A DNA stretch of 62,390 nucleotides from Micromonospora sp. ALFpr18c (GTDB taxonomy: Bacteria > Actinomycetota > Actinomycetes > Mycobacteriales > Micromonosporaceae), in assembly GCF_008868155.1 (NCBI RefSeq), contig NZ_WBKR01000011.1, positions 1-62,390 on the forward strand, given 5' to 3'. The translations under genes and the position numbers were made by a program. Positions 9,060-18,353 of the stretch are shown one piece after another. Numbering within the stretch: position 1 is the first letter of the stretch; every line of letters starts with the position of its first letter. The notes under the pieces are model-generated. The model was not told the origin of the DNA. It searched no databases and saw only the letters and a list, made by a program, of their open reading frames with translations.

Positions 9060-10298
9060 TCAGTCGAAGAGGGTGTATTCGTCGAGCGGCACGGCACCGC
9101 TTCCTGCGGAGCTTCGACCACTGGGCTGAGCCCCCGCACGGCGATGATTCTCCAGCAACAGGCGGTCGAGGATCTCGACGCGGGCGGCTGGGCTGATCGT
9201 CCAGCGAATGACTTGCCGGTACGCATCGAAGCCGTGGTCCAGGCGAACGTCGTCCCACCCATACGCGGCCACGGTTGCTTCGTCGACCTCGACGTGAAGA
9301 TCACGCAACCGGTCCACGTCCTTGTCTCGCTGGATCCCGGGGTCGTGGGCGAGGTTGTACAGCTTCGTCAGGCCGAGGCCGCGCCGGAGCATGATTTCGC
9401 GCCGCTCGTCGTTTAGTAAACGCCCGGCAGCGTCAAGCCGGTCAGTTGCGGCGGGTAGGGGGAAGGTCTCGAACACGTCCGACGGCGTATAGCGAACCCG
9501 CGTCTCCAGGGTCGAGCCGTAGGTGATCGCCCATATCTGGTGCAGGTTTGATGACAAGAGTGCCTGGAGGCTATATCCATCGGAGGCGAACACGACCACT
9601 TGCTCACTCGGCACCTGTCCTGCCGGCACGCGCAGTGGCATGACGGTCTTGCTGACACGCGCGATGACCAACACCTCAGGCAACCCCGCGATCGCCCTCC
9701 GCAGCGCCGGCCGCTTCTCCGCGAACTGCCACCAGTAGTCGCGGTAGACCTTTCGATTGTTCAGCGTGCGCTCTGGCTTGACGTGGTCTTTCGCCCACGC
9801 GTATGGCGCGGGGTATCCGGCCGCTGCTGGTTCGGTGCGGTCGTTGAAGTCGATTACCCAGCGTGACGCTGAGGCGTCTGGGCGGGAGTTGAGGTCTTCG
9901 CCGTTGAGGTATGGGAAGAGCACCTCGGCGTTGCGTGGATCGGTGGCAATCCACTCTTGCGCTTCAGCCAAGTCGAGCACGAAGCCCATCCCGAGCACGA
10001 TGCAGCCCTGGAAGGCGATGCCGGTGTTCTCGATCAAGCGGATCGGATTGCCCGCGGTACGGCCTTGCGGTTCGAGCAGGGTGCTGATGCGGCCGACTGG
10101 CACGTCGTCGGCCACGCGCGGGACCGCATCGGCGACTGAACCGAGTGTGCCCCAGACGGCGGCGTATTCGAGGTTGGCGCTTGCCGCCGGCCAGGACCGG
10201 GACTGTATGGCGCGGGTGATGGTGAAGCCGGCGGCCACCATGGCGTCGAGGCCGACTTCGCGGGAGTCGCCCTGGGCGACCGTGTTCGTGGCGATCAC
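9060..10298 (-). pseudogene. Silent alternative target-recognition cassette of DrmMI
   Basis: Reading on the minus strand there are 412 open codons with no proper start. The first 156 codons match DrmMI residues 948-1103 exactly. After that the sequence diverges but keeps conserved islands: LPEVLVIARVSKTVMPLR, SDVFETFPLP, ERREIMLRRGLGLTKLYNL and ARVEILDRLL, and it ends ..DEYTLFD against ..DDETLF in the expressed copy. It therefore encodes a different member of the same recognition domain. The putative GTG at 10298 lies inside the homologous region, so this is best read as a stored donor segment, not an independent gene. A few codons of further homology (GRTLGV) upstream suggest it came from a longer methyltransferase copy. 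Confidence 0.88.
9831..10297 (-). repeat. Right arm of 467-bp perfect inverted repeat
   Basis: Reverse complement of 7797-8263 without a mismatch. The outer boundary is at 10297/10298, where CTGATC in the left copy becomes GTGATC in the right; the inner boundary is at 9831. The recombinase start codon follows 46 bp outside. Confidence 0.95.
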
Positions 10299-10343
10299 GC
10301 CGAGGGTGCGTCCGCCTCTTAAGCGCGAGGTTGCACTCCTCTA

Positions 10344-11669
10344 ATGGATGTGTCTCTGATGACGTGTATGAATCTGAACCAGGCGCGCCGCTGCGTCCTT
10401 TACGCTCGCCTCAGTGTCACCAAGGAAGAGTCCGTTTCGATCACTCGGCAACTCCAGTCCTGCCGCAGGTATGCGGAGGCGCGCGGATGGGAGATCGTCG
10501 GTGAGTTCATCGACGACGGCGTCTCCGCGACCGCTAACCGGCCCGAAGACCGCAAGGGTTGGTGCTCGCTTCTCCGGGCCGCCGAGTTTGACGCCGTGAT
10601 CATCTGGAAGGTGGACCGGCTCGCACGGCGCGTCCTCGACTTCCTCCACGCCGACGAGACCCTGCAGATGCGGGGCGCGGGCCTTGTAGCGGTCGAGGAC
10701 CCGATAGACATGACCAGCCCGCAGGGCCGCGCGTTCGCGGTCATGCTGGCCGTGTTCGGCGAAATGGAGGCTGAGGCAATCAGGGCACGCGTCCGTGCAG
10801 CCCGGGTGCAACTGCTTAAGGACGGCCGCTGGCCAGGCGGCGGCATCCCGTACGGCTATCGATCGATCGCGAATCCGGCCGGCCCAGGCCGCGTACTGGT
10901 CAAGGACCCCGAGCGTGCCCGCTGGCTCACAGAGGCGGTCGCGATGGCGCTGGAGGGCACCACCGTCAACGCGATCGCCACGTGGCTGAGCGACAACGGC
11001 GCGCCGCTTCCTAGTCGGCAGAGCGAAAAGAAGGCCGCCGTCACCTGGAACCGTCAGACTGTCGATGGTCTGCTTCGCAACCCGGTCCTAGCTGGGATGA
11101 CACCCCATAACCCGGGCAGGGCGAAGAGCGCCAAGCGCGTGGACCCGTTCGCGGTGGTCCGTGACGAGCACGGCCGGCCGGTCATCAACGAGTCGTTGGC
11201 CGTGATCAACGGTGAGGTCTTCGCGGTGCTGCAGCACATGCTCGACTCGCGCACCAGCCCGCAGGCCCGCAAGCGAAGCGACCGGCAGGCGACGAGCCCG
11301 TTCCTGTCGCGTGTCGCGCGCTGCGACGACTGCGACGCGTACATGTGCCGCGGGACGAACCAGAAGCGCCCCATTCTCTATTGCCCGACGTGCAGGCAGA
11401 CCATTGGCCGGGCAGCCCTCGACCCCTATCTCGTCGGACGCCTCGTGGCGGAGCGCGGCAGCGAGCTGCTCGGCGACGCGACCGTCGAGCAGAGTTGGGC
11501 CGTTGCCGGCGCTGACGAGGTAGCCCGGCGAGCTGTGCTTCTCACCCAATTGGACAGCCTGCGAATCCGTCGCGGCGTCGTGGGGCGCTCCTTCGACGAC
11601 GAGCGCGTCCTGGTCCAATGGAGACTCTCAGACTCCGGCCAGCAGGGCGATCTTCTCGCGGCGGCGTAG
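10344..11669 (+). CDS. Large-type serine recombinase, probable invertase of the DISARM cassette
   Basis: 441 residues. The resolvase/invertase catalytic domain starts with LYARLS, giving a nucleophile near Ser24, followed by the arginine helix VDRLARRV and the E-helix FGEMEAEAIRARVRAARVQ. A Recombinase domain (GGGIPYGYR, then TVNAIATWLSDNGAPLPS) and a zinc ribbon (CDDCDAYMCRG..YCPTC) follow. This is the large serine recombinase architecture, at the short end of its size range. Starts at 10344, 10359 and 10368 are all possible; no strong ribosome site discriminates. It sits between the right inverted-repeat arm and drmA on the same strand as the DISARM genes, which suggests a dedicated cassette switch. 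It could instead be an old integrase of the island, but no matching att sites were recognised. Confidence 0.88.
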   Translation: MDVSLMTCMNLNQARRCVLYARLSVTKEESVSITRQLQSCRRYAEARGWEIVGEFIDDGVSATANRPEDRKGWCSLLRAAEFDAVIIWKVDRLARRVLDFLHADETLQMRGAGLVAVEDPIDMTSPQGRAFAVMLAVFGEMEAEAIRARVRAARVQLLKDGRWPGGGIPYGYRSIANPAGPGRVLVKDPERARWLTEAVAMALEGTTVNAIATWLSDNGAPLPSRQSEKKAAVTWNRQTVDGLLRNPVLAGMTPHNPGRAKSAKRVDPFAVVRDEHGRPVINESLAVINGEVFAVLQHMLDSRTSPQARKRSDRQATSPFLSRVARCDDCDAYMCRGTNQKRPILYCPTCRQTIGRAALDPYLVGRLVAERGSELLGDATVEQSWAVAGADEVARRAVLLTQLDSLRIRRGVVGRSFDDERVLVQWRLSDSGQQGDLLAAA

Positions 11670-11670
11670 A

Positions 11671-11686
11671 TCCGCGCTCGCGCGGA
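11671..11686. terminator. Hairpin after the recombinase gene
   Basis: TCCGCG-CTCG-CGCGGA directly follows the recombinase stop (TAG 11667-11669). The stem is GC-rich with no T-run. It may separate recombinase transcription from drmABC. Confidence 0.4.
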
Positions 11687-11698
11687 GGGGCTCGCACC

Positions 11699-11747
11699 GG
11701 CCAGTCACGAGACCGCCCAGCGACGTGCCGGGGTCCCGTGACTGGCC
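11699..11747. promoter_or_regulatory. Spaced 11-bp inverted repeat between recombinase and drmA
   Basis: GGCCAGTCACG (11699-11709) and its exact complement CGTGACTGGCC (11737-11747) are separated by 27 nt. They lie 70 bp upstream of the drmA ATG used here. This could be an operator, a recombinase-related site or an mRNA hairpin. Confidence 0.4.
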
Positions 11748-11816
11748 ACCGGGGTGGCTTATCGCTCACGGCGGGTGACGCTCGCAATGTTGGTTATGTG
11801 CGGCAGACTGTGGCGC

Positions 11817-14800
11817 ATGGCGGACGGCACTGAGGCGACGGCACCTCCAAACGGCGGGTATGTGCTCAACCACGAGGCTGATGGCACGTCGTTCACGGTT
11901 CGGGAGAACCTCGTTGACATTTTGGAGCGGGAGTTGCTCGGGCCGATCAACGGACCCGAGGAGCTGCTGCCGTTCAGCCCACGCCAGCAGTATCTTCTCG
12001 GCCTAATCGCGCCAGTCAAGCTCACGAGCGCATCCCCGTCGGGGCTCGATCAACGTGACGCGAACGACCTACCCGAGATTCCGCTCGACGAGAGGCATAC
12101 AGAGGGGCGTGGTGTGCCGGCGGTGCCCGCCGACGATGGCGATGCGGACACCGAGGATGACGATGCGGAGGACCGTGCGCCGAAGCAGGGGCTGATGATC
12201 CCGGCGTCGATGGGGCTGCGGTTCCAGGTGCCAACTGACCTGGTGTCGTTCACGGTGACAGCGTCGTGGGGAACATACGAGACGGTCGAAACCGAGAAGG
12301 TCAACAAGGCCGGGCGCCCTGTGCGTCAGTACCAGCGCACCCCGGTCGAGGAGTCGCGGACAGTCGCGCTGCGAGATTTAAAGCCGGGGCATACGGCGAC
12401 GATCGTGCTGCGCGGCGCGATCTGTCTGCGTATCGACCGATATGACGATCCCGAGTACCAGCGCGTGCTCGTCGAGATCGCGCTGTGCAATGACCGCGAG
12501 ACCCCGTTGCCGATCCCGTCGAACATGTGGATGTTCCAGACCCAGCTACGAGTCGACGCCAGCGGGGCCGAGGTGTTCCTGCCCGTGCGTGATGTCCTAG
12601 AGCAGGAATGGCCGGAGTACGACGACGAGGTGCGTCGCCTCGACCTTCAGTACAAGGACCGGCTGGAGTTCGCGATCGGGCGCACCTGTTCGGCCGACTG
12701 GGTCGTGCGCCCTGGGTCGCGGCGGGCGACGGAGGTGTCGACAGCGTGGTTGCCGGTGGCGGAGACCCCGCAGACGAAGGCAGGCGAAGTTGAGGGCGCA
12801 ACTTTGTCGATGAAGGCGCTGTCCGTGGCCGGTCCCGACGAGGTCCAGGCAGGTCTGGTACCGCTCGTGTCTGGGTACGGCACCTGGCTCGACCGGCAAG
12901 AAGCGGCGGCGAAGACGCTGCCGACGCATCTGCAGGAGACCGCCGAGCTGGTGCTATGGGAGGCGCGGCAGGCGCATCAGCGTCTGGTCGAGGGGCTGGA
13001 GTTCGTAGCGTCCGACCCGGCTGCGCTGCAGTGCTTCCGGTTCATGAATCGGGTCATGCGCGATCAGCGGCTCGCCTCGCAGGTGGTCGAGGCGCGCAAG
13101 TCCGACTCGACTCTATCGATCGCGCTGGCGCGCCAAAATCTCGAACTCGCAGAGGCAGACGGCAAGCCGGTGGCGTCGTGGCGGCCATTTCAGCTCGCGT
13201 TCATCCTCATGCAGCTACGTGCGCTGATCGACCCGTCCGCGACTCTGCGCAGCGGCGAGCACCAGGCCAAAGTTGAGTTGCTGTTTTTCCCGACCGGTGG
13301 TGGTAAGACCGAGGCGTACCTGGGTCTGGCCGCGTACACCTTCGCGATCCGACGGCGGCAGGGGGTGGTCGCCTCCGCGGACGGGTCGCTCAACGGCGAT
13401 GACGGTGTCTCAGTCCTGATGCGGTACACGCTGCGGCTGCTCACCGCGCAGCAATTTCAGCGCGCGACCGCGCTGGTATGCGCGGCGGAACTGGTGCGCC
13501 GCGAGGACGAGGTGACGTGGGGGACCGAGCCGTTCCGCATCGGGCTGTGGGTCGGCACGGATGTGAGCCCGAAGCGGTTCGAGGAGGCCGACGAGCAGCT
13601 CAAGAAGGTTAACGACGGTGCCTCTCACCGGCTGACCGTGCTGCAGATCCAGCGCTGCCCATGGTGCGGCACCGAGATCACCCCGGCGAACGTCAAAGGC
13701 GATCCCACGTCGCGGCGGGTGTTCGTGCACTGCGGCGACGAGCTCGCCCGGTGCCCGTTCTCAAGAGGCGGTGGCGTGCCCGAGGGTCTGCCGATCCTGA
13801 CGGTTGACGAGGAGATCTACCGGCTGACCCCAGCGTTCGTGATCGCTACCGTCGACAAGTTCGCCCGACTGGCTCGCGAGGGTGAGGCGGCGTCGCTGTT
13901 CGGGTTTGTCGCCAAGCGTTGCGGCCGGCACGGTTACGTGCACCCCGACTACACCGGCTGCACGGTCAGCTTCCACCAGACCGCCGGAGTGCATCGCGCG
14001 GCGACCGTGGTGCCCGTCGGGCGGCTGCGGCCACCGGACCTGATCATCCAGGACGAGCTGCACCTAATCACGGGAGCGCTCGGCACAGCGATCGGGCTCT
14101 TCGAGGTCGCTGTCGAGACGTTGTGCTCGTGGCAGACCCCGGACGGCCAGCCGGTAAGGCCGCTGATCGTTGCATCCACGGCGACCGTCCGCAATGCCGG
14201 CGAGCAGGTGCGGGCACTCTACGGGCGCAAGGTCGAGATCTTCCCACCGCAGGTGCTCGACGTGGCGCACACCTTTTTCTCCCGCGAGGTGTCGGTCTCG
14301 ACCAAAAATCCCGGCCGCCGCTACGTCGGGGTCAGTGCCCAGGGCGTGCGCCTATCCAGCGCGGAGATCCGCGTCGCCGAGGTGCTGCTGCTGGCAGGAC
14401 AGCTACTCTTCGACCGCACGGGCATCGAGGCTGACCCCTACATGACGCTAATTGGTTACTTCAACGCCACCCGGGAGTTAGCGGGTATGCGCCGATATGT
14501 AGATGACGACGTGAGCGCGAGGGTAGGCAACCCACGACAGGACTCGGGCTTTCCGCGCCGATACGGCACCGCGTTCGGCAGCCTCAACGTAGCCGAACTT
14601 ACCGCGCGCATCTCCGGGGCGGACATCGGTAAGACTCTCGACCGGCTCGGCCTAGAGTTCGACCCGGGCCACGACACGACCGGCGCGTTCCGGGCCCGTA
14701 TCGCCGCGGCAAAGGAGAACAAGAAGCCGCCATCGCGCGACGGCGAGGCGCCGTTCGACGTGGTCCTGGCCACCTCAATGCTGCAAGTCGGGGTGGACAT

Positions 14801-15527
14801 TCAACGCCTCGGCCTGATGCTCGTCGTCGGCCAGCCGAAAAACACCGCCGAGTACATCCAGGCATCCTCCCGTGTCGGCCGCGACGCCGAACGCCCCGGA
14901 CTGGTGGTGGCGTTGGGAAACTGGGCCAGGCCCCGCGACCTGGCGCATTTCGAACAGTTCCGCCACTACCACGAGACCTTCTACAAGCAGGTCGAGGCGT
15001 TGTCGGTCACCCCCTTCTCGCCCACCGCTCTGGAGCGTGGCCTCGACGGCCTGCTCGTCAGCGCGGTCCGCGTCGCCCAAGCCGTCGTCGCCGACGGGCT
15101 CTCGCCCGAACAGCAGGCGGGCCGCGTCGGCTTCCAACATGACGCCGTGGCCGCGTTGATCAACCGGCTCAAAGCCCGCATCCTGGCTGCCTCGCAGGAC
15201 GAAGACCTGACAAGACGGGCCAGCGATCTGCTCACCAACCGCGTTGACCGGTGGGCCAGCCGAGCTAGATACGCCACTGAACTGCATAAGACCCTCGTCT
15301 ACGAGCGCACCGGCGAAGGCGACAAGTGCCTACCGCTGATCATCAGCCCTGAGAACCACCGCGCCAACGTTGGCAGCAAGGCCGAAGCGCCGTTCGTGAT
15401 CGCGAACTCGATGCGCGAGGTGCAACCCGAGATCAACATTCTCGTCTCGCCGATACCGGAGCGGCTGTTCGCCCGAACCCCTCCAGGCGTCGACAACTGG
15501 ACACTGCCCGCCGGGGAGAACGACTGA
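11817..15527 (+). CDS. drmA: DISARM helicase DrmA
   Basis: 1236 residues from the ATG at 11817; an in-frame GTG at 11754 is a longer alternative, but its first residues look non-conserved. Walker A is LLFFPTGGGKTEAYLG (about residues 486-501). The DEXH box reads QDELHLITGALGTA (about 744) and motif III ASTATVRNA. Motifs V/VI are LQVGVDIQRLGLML and YIQASSRVGRDAERPG (about 1010-1025), followed by FEQFRHYHETFYKQVEALSVTPF. These segments are hallmarks of DrmA, one of the three core DISARM proteins (DrmA, DrmB, DrmC). DrmA forms a complex with DrmB that blocks invading DNA. The stop overlaps the drmB ATG as TGATG. Confidence 0.93.
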   Translation: MADGTEATAPPNGGYVLNHEADGTSFTVRENLVDILERELLGPINGPEELLPFSPRQQYLLGLIAPVKLTSASPSGLDQRDANDLPEIPLDERHTEGRGVPAVPADDGDADTEDDDAEDRAPKQGLMIPASMGLRFQVPTDLVSFTVTASWGTYETVETEKVNKAGRPVRQYQRTPVEESRTVALRDLKPGHTATIVLRGAICLRIDRYDDPEYQRVLVEIALCNDRETPLPIPSNMWMFQTQLRVDASGAEVFLPVRDVLEQEWPEYDDEVRRLDLQYKDRLEFAIGRTCSADWVVRPGSRRATEVSTAWLPVAETPQTKAGEVEGATLSMKALSVAGPDEVQAGLVPLVSGYGTWLDRQEAAAKTLPTHLQETAELVLWEARQAHQRLVEGLEFVASDPAALQCFRFMNRVMRDQRLASQVVEARKSDSTLSIALARQNLELAEADGKPVASWRPFQLAFILMQLRALIDPSATLRSGEHQAKVELLFFPTGGGKTEAYLGLAAYTFAIRRRQGVVASADGSLNGDDGVSVLMRYTLRLLTAQQFQRATALVCAAELVRREDEVTWGTEPFRIGLWVGTDVSPKRFEEADEQLKKVNDGASHRLTVLQIQRCPWCGTEITPANVKGDPTSRRVFVHCGDELARCPFSRGGGVPEGLPILTVDEEIYRLTPAFVIATVDKFARLAREGEAASLFGFVAKRCGRHGYVHPDYTGCTVSFHQTAGVHRAATVVPVGRLRPPDLIIQDELHLITGALGTAIGLFEVAVETLCSWQTPDGQPVRPLIVASTATVRNAGEQVRALYGRKVEIFPPQVLDVAHTFFSREVSVSTKNPGRRYVGVSAQGVRLSSAEIRVAEVLLLAGQLLFDRTGIEADPYMTLIGYFNATRELAGMRRYVDDDVSARVGNPRQDSGFPRRYGTAFGSLNVAELTARISGADIGKTLDRLGLEFDPGHDTTGAFRARIAAAKENKKPPSRDGEAPFDVVLATSMLQVGVDIQRLGLMLVVGQPKNTAEYIQASSRVGRDAERPGLVVALGNWARPRDLAHFEQFRHYHETFYKQVEALSVTPFSPTALERGLDGLLVSAVRVAQAVVADGLSPEQQAGRVGFQHDAVAALINRLKARILAASQDEDLTRRASDLLTNRVDRWASRARYATELHKTLVYERTGEGDKCLPLIISPENHRANVGSKAEAPFVIANSMREVQPEINILVSPIPERLFARTPPGVDNWTLPAGEND

Positions 15528-17557
15528 TGACCGACACCGTCGCAGAGGTGCTTCCCGATTACAACGACGCTCTCGACCCACTCGGCGACGTGGAGGCGGG
15601 CCAGGCCAAGAACCGCGCCAAGGTCGGCTCCGCTCGCCCCTCGTCGCTGCTCTACACCTATGGCCCGGGGGCGATTATGGACCTGCCCAACTTCTCGGTC
15701 ATGCCCGCAGGCCTCGATGACTGGGAGCCGATCTGGAAGCGCCGCGAGGTCGTACCAACGATTCTCGAACCGCGCCTGCTCAACGTGGTACGCCTGCACC
15801 TCGGCCCGCAGGTCGACGCCCTTCGGCCGTTCCCGTGGCAGCCGAAGAAGGGCGTCCTGTCGAACGAAGGCTCGGACCTCGGCCTGCCGGCAAGGGTGTT
15901 CCCCCAGTGGTTCCGGTGCACCGGATGTGACTACCTGGGTCCGCTCACCCGATTCACCTACACCAACACCCATCCGTTCCGGCCAGACCTGGCGCAGTTC
16001 GCCCACAAACCGTGCCCAGGCCGCGGCGGGAGGGGCAGGCGCGCGGGTAGCCCCGCCGTGGCCGCACAGCACCTACTTACCTGCACGAACGGCCACCTCG
16101 ACGAGTTCCCCTACACACTCTGGGTTCACCGTGGGGCAACCTGTCCGAATGCGGAATCGCCCGAGCTGAAGATGCGCGATGCGAACGTCGGGAGAAGCGT
16201 CGGGTCGACGATCATCTGCCAGGCATGCGGAACGACCCGCGGGATGGCGGAGGCGCAGGGATCGAAGGGCCGGGAAAAACTCCCGCAGACCTGCCGCGGT
16301 CGCCACCCACACCTGGGCGCGTTCTACCCCGGATGTCGGGCCCGCCCGGCGCTGATCATGATGGGCGCGTCCAACCTCTGGTTCACCTCGACGCAGAGCA
16401 TCATCATCATGCCGCGCTCCGACGCCGAGAAGAAGGAAGCCCTCGGCGACCAGTTGCGCGTCGAGGTCGGCATCGACCAGATCAAGCAATTCGGCGAACA
16501 GGTCCCAGTCATCCGCGCCCTCGCGGCCGCACGAAACATCGACGTCACCGGACTCACCGACGCTGATATCGCCACCGCCGTCGCCGAAGTCCTCGCACCA
16601 CCCGAGTCCGACGAAGCCCGCGAAGAACGCCAGGCGAACTGGGACCCGATCGAGCTGCTCATACCTGAGTGGCGCTACCTGCAGAAGCCGGCACTGTTCC
16701 CAGAACAGCAGAACAACACCGGGCTCATGGTCACCGAGATGCAGCGCGGGCCCGACCTGCACCGATATGTCGCTCGCGTGGTAGGTGTCAACCGGATGAA
16801 GCGCGTCAACGCCGTCCTCGGCTTCACCCGCTTGGACGAGATGGATCGCGTTAACGACGTCGCTTCACGCCTGGTCACCCTCACCCGCACCGCGAAGCCG
16901 ACCTGGGTACCCGCCACCGAGGACCGCGGCGAGGGCATCTTCCTTCAACTCGACCTCGACGCCGTCGCCAAGTGGGAGAAGACGGTTGAGGGCAGTGCAC
17001 TGTGGGAGGCACACCGGAAGGCACACCGGCGCAACTTCGCCCGACGCTTCTCCGAGACCGCCAAAATCCTCGATCCCGACACCCGCCTGCCCGGACCGCG
17101 CTACTGGCTGGTCCACACATTCGCCCACGTCCTCATCCGCGAGATGGCGATGTACTCCGGATACGGTGCCGCGAGCCTCACCGAGCGCATCTACGCCTGG
17201 AACGACGCGTCACAGCGTGAGTCCGCTGCCGGGCTGCTCATCTGTACCACCGCCTCCGACAGCGAAGGCACCCTCGGCGGGCTCGTTGCACTGGCCGAAC
17301 CCGCCCGCTTACAGACCATCGTGCGAACCGCGCTGCGCCGGGCCACGCGCTGCTCCTCCGATCCGATCTGCGCCATGCGCACGCCGACGGACCCGGAGGA
17401 CTTTCTGCATGGCGCCGCCTGCCACACCTGCAGCTTCGCCTCAGAAACCTCCTGCGAGAAGGCGAACCGGTTCCTCGACCGGCGGTTCCTGCTCGATCTT
17501 CCCACCGCAGACGGCCCGACCGTGCCGGGATTTTTCGGTAGCTCCCATGGCATCTGA
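15527..17557 (+). CDS. drmB: DISARM protein DrmB (DUF1998)
   Basis: 676 residues. The DUF1998 region near residue 525 has YWLVHTFAHVLIREMAMYSG followed by ASLTERIYAW. Cysteine pairs RCTGCDY (about 130), a middle ICQACG and a terminal CHTCSFASETSCEKAN (about 632) suggest zinc binding. DrmB is the obligate partner of DrmA in DISARM. It is translationally coupled to drmA (TGATG) and its 3' end overlaps drmC by 11 bp, so the core trio is one transcription and translation unit. Confidence 0.93.
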   Translation: MTDTVAEVLPDYNDALDPLGDVEAGQAKNRAKVGSARPSSLLYTYGPGAIMDLPNFSVMPAGLDDWEPIWKRREVVPTILEPRLLNVVRLHLGPQVDALRPFPWQPKKGVLSNEGSDLGLPARVFPQWFRCTGCDYLGPLTRFTYTNTHPFRPDLAQFAHKPCPGRGGRGRRAGSPAVAAQHLLTCTNGHLDEFPYTLWVHRGATCPNAESPELKMRDANVGRSVGSTIICQACGTTRGMAEAQGSKGREKLPQTCRGRHPHLGAFYPGCRARPALIMMGASNLWFTSTQSIIIMPRSDAEKKEALGDQLRVEVGIDQIKQFGEQVPVIRALAAARNIDVTGLTDADIATAVAEVLAPPESDEAREERQANWDPIELLIPEWRYLQKPALFPEQQNNTGLMVTEMQRGPDLHRYVARVVGVNRMKRVNAVLGFTRLDEMDRVNDVASRLVTLTRTAKPTWVPATEDRGEGIFLQLDLDAVAKWEKTVEGSALWEAHRKAHRRNFARRFSETAKILDPDTRLPGPRYWLVHTFAHVLIREMAMYSGYGAASLTERIYAWNDASQRESAAGLLICTTASDSEGTLGGLVALAEPARLQTIVRTALRRATRCSSDPICAMRTPTDPEDFLHGAACHTCSFASETSCEKANRFLDRRFLLDLPTADGPTVPGFFGSSHGI

Positions 17558-18335
17558 CCCCTTCGCCGAACTGGGCAGCTTCCTCACCGCCACCGAAGCA
17601 CAGCGACTCGCCGTCCAGTTCAAGATCGGGCAGCACACGATCGCCGCGCTGACCGAGGTCGCCGCAGCGCGAAGGGAGACCGTCAAGCGGCTCCTCGTGG
17701 CAGCGGCGCTCGGGCACACCGACAGCGAGCGGACCGTGGGCGTGTTGCGCGCCATCGCGGGGGCGAAGTCCGTTCTGCGAGAACTGACTCCCGTCTGGAC
17801 GATGCCCGGCAACGAAGCCACCGTCGGACACCTCACCAGCGAGTTCCACCGTATCGCGCGAGCCGCCCGGCAATCTGTCACTGCAGCGACCTACAACTTC
17901 CAGGACTCATCGCAGATGCGGTCCGTGCTCAAGGAGGCATCCGAACAGCCTGGCGTCGTCGTCACCGTCTACGTCGACGGGAACGTCGCCGACGCCGCTA
18001 GGGTGAAGGCCCAGCTCCCACGCGCCACCGTCTACCGCTCCACCGAACTGCCCAACGGCAACCACGTGCGCAGCCACGCCAAGTTCATCGTGATCGACCA
18101 TGAACTACTCCTGCTGACCAGCGCCAACTTCAGCTACTCCGCCGAGAACGTGAACGTTGAGTTCGGCGTCCTGATCCGCGACTCTGCACTCGCCGAGTCC
18201 ATCGAGGCCACCATGACGAGCAAGCACGGGTCGCTGTACGAGTTGGTTAGCCGCGCACCCGGTGAGACTGTGCCCCATCGGCCCCTGATCCCGGATGCCC
18301 GCCAAAGCGGTTCAGGCCCAGCCCGGCTGCTCTGA
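17547..18335 (+). CDS. drmC: DISARM phospholipase-D-like protein DrmC
   Basis: 262 residues from the ATG at 17547 inside the end of drmB. A longer reading frame upstream is only a shadow of drmB. One HxKx4D motif is present, in VRSHAKFIVIDHELLLLTSA near residue 176, with SANFSYSAEN after it. This is a single PLD domain, so a catalytic site would need a dimer. DrmC is the third core gene, although published DISARM work found it less important for protection than DrmA and DrmB. It closes the operon. Confidence 0.92.
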   Translation: MASDPFAELGSFLTATEAQRLAVQFKIGQHTIAALTEVAAARRETVKRLLVAAALGHTDSERTVGVLRAIAGAKSVLRELTPVWTMPGNEATVGHLTSEFHRIARAARQSVTAATYNFQDSSQMRSVLKEASEQPGVVVTVYVDGNVADAARVKAQLPRATVYRSTELPNGNHVRSHAKFIVIDHELLLLTSANFSYSAENVNVEFGVLIRDSALAESIEATMTSKHGSLYELVSRAPGETVPHRPLIPDARQSGSGPARLL

Positions 18336-18353
18336 TCGAGCGGTCGACGATCA
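18333..18353. terminator. Weak hairpin at the end of drmC
   Basis: TGATCG and CGATCA form a 6-bp stem with a 9-nt loop starting at the drmC stop. It is the only structure at the junction with the convergent gene and is weak. Confidence 0.25.

Larger units (their letters stand above)
7797..10297. mobile_element. Predicted invertible specificity cassette of the DISARM methyltransferase
   Basis: The segment is bounded by 467-bp inverted repeats that flank two tail-to-tail, alternative C-terminal coding regions (8264-9037 on + and 9060-9830 on -). Inversion between the arms would replace 257 C-terminal residues of DrmMI with 256 others and leave the rest unchanged. The map is symmetric, so the predicted outcome is a change of DNA recognition rather than loss of expression. 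A serine recombinase gene begins 46 bp outside the right arm and is not itself inverted. Inversion has not been shown here; the inference rests on perfect repeat identity, frame conservation and the recombinase. Confidence 0.85.

Noticed and set aside
7797..10297. On/off phase switch
   Set aside because: Both orientations would give a full-length DrmMI in frame, so alternation of specificity fits better than loss of expression.
9060..10298. Independent second methyltransferase gene
   Set aside because: No start codon outside the repeat and no SAM-binding or NPPF motif; it only makes sense as a recombination donor.
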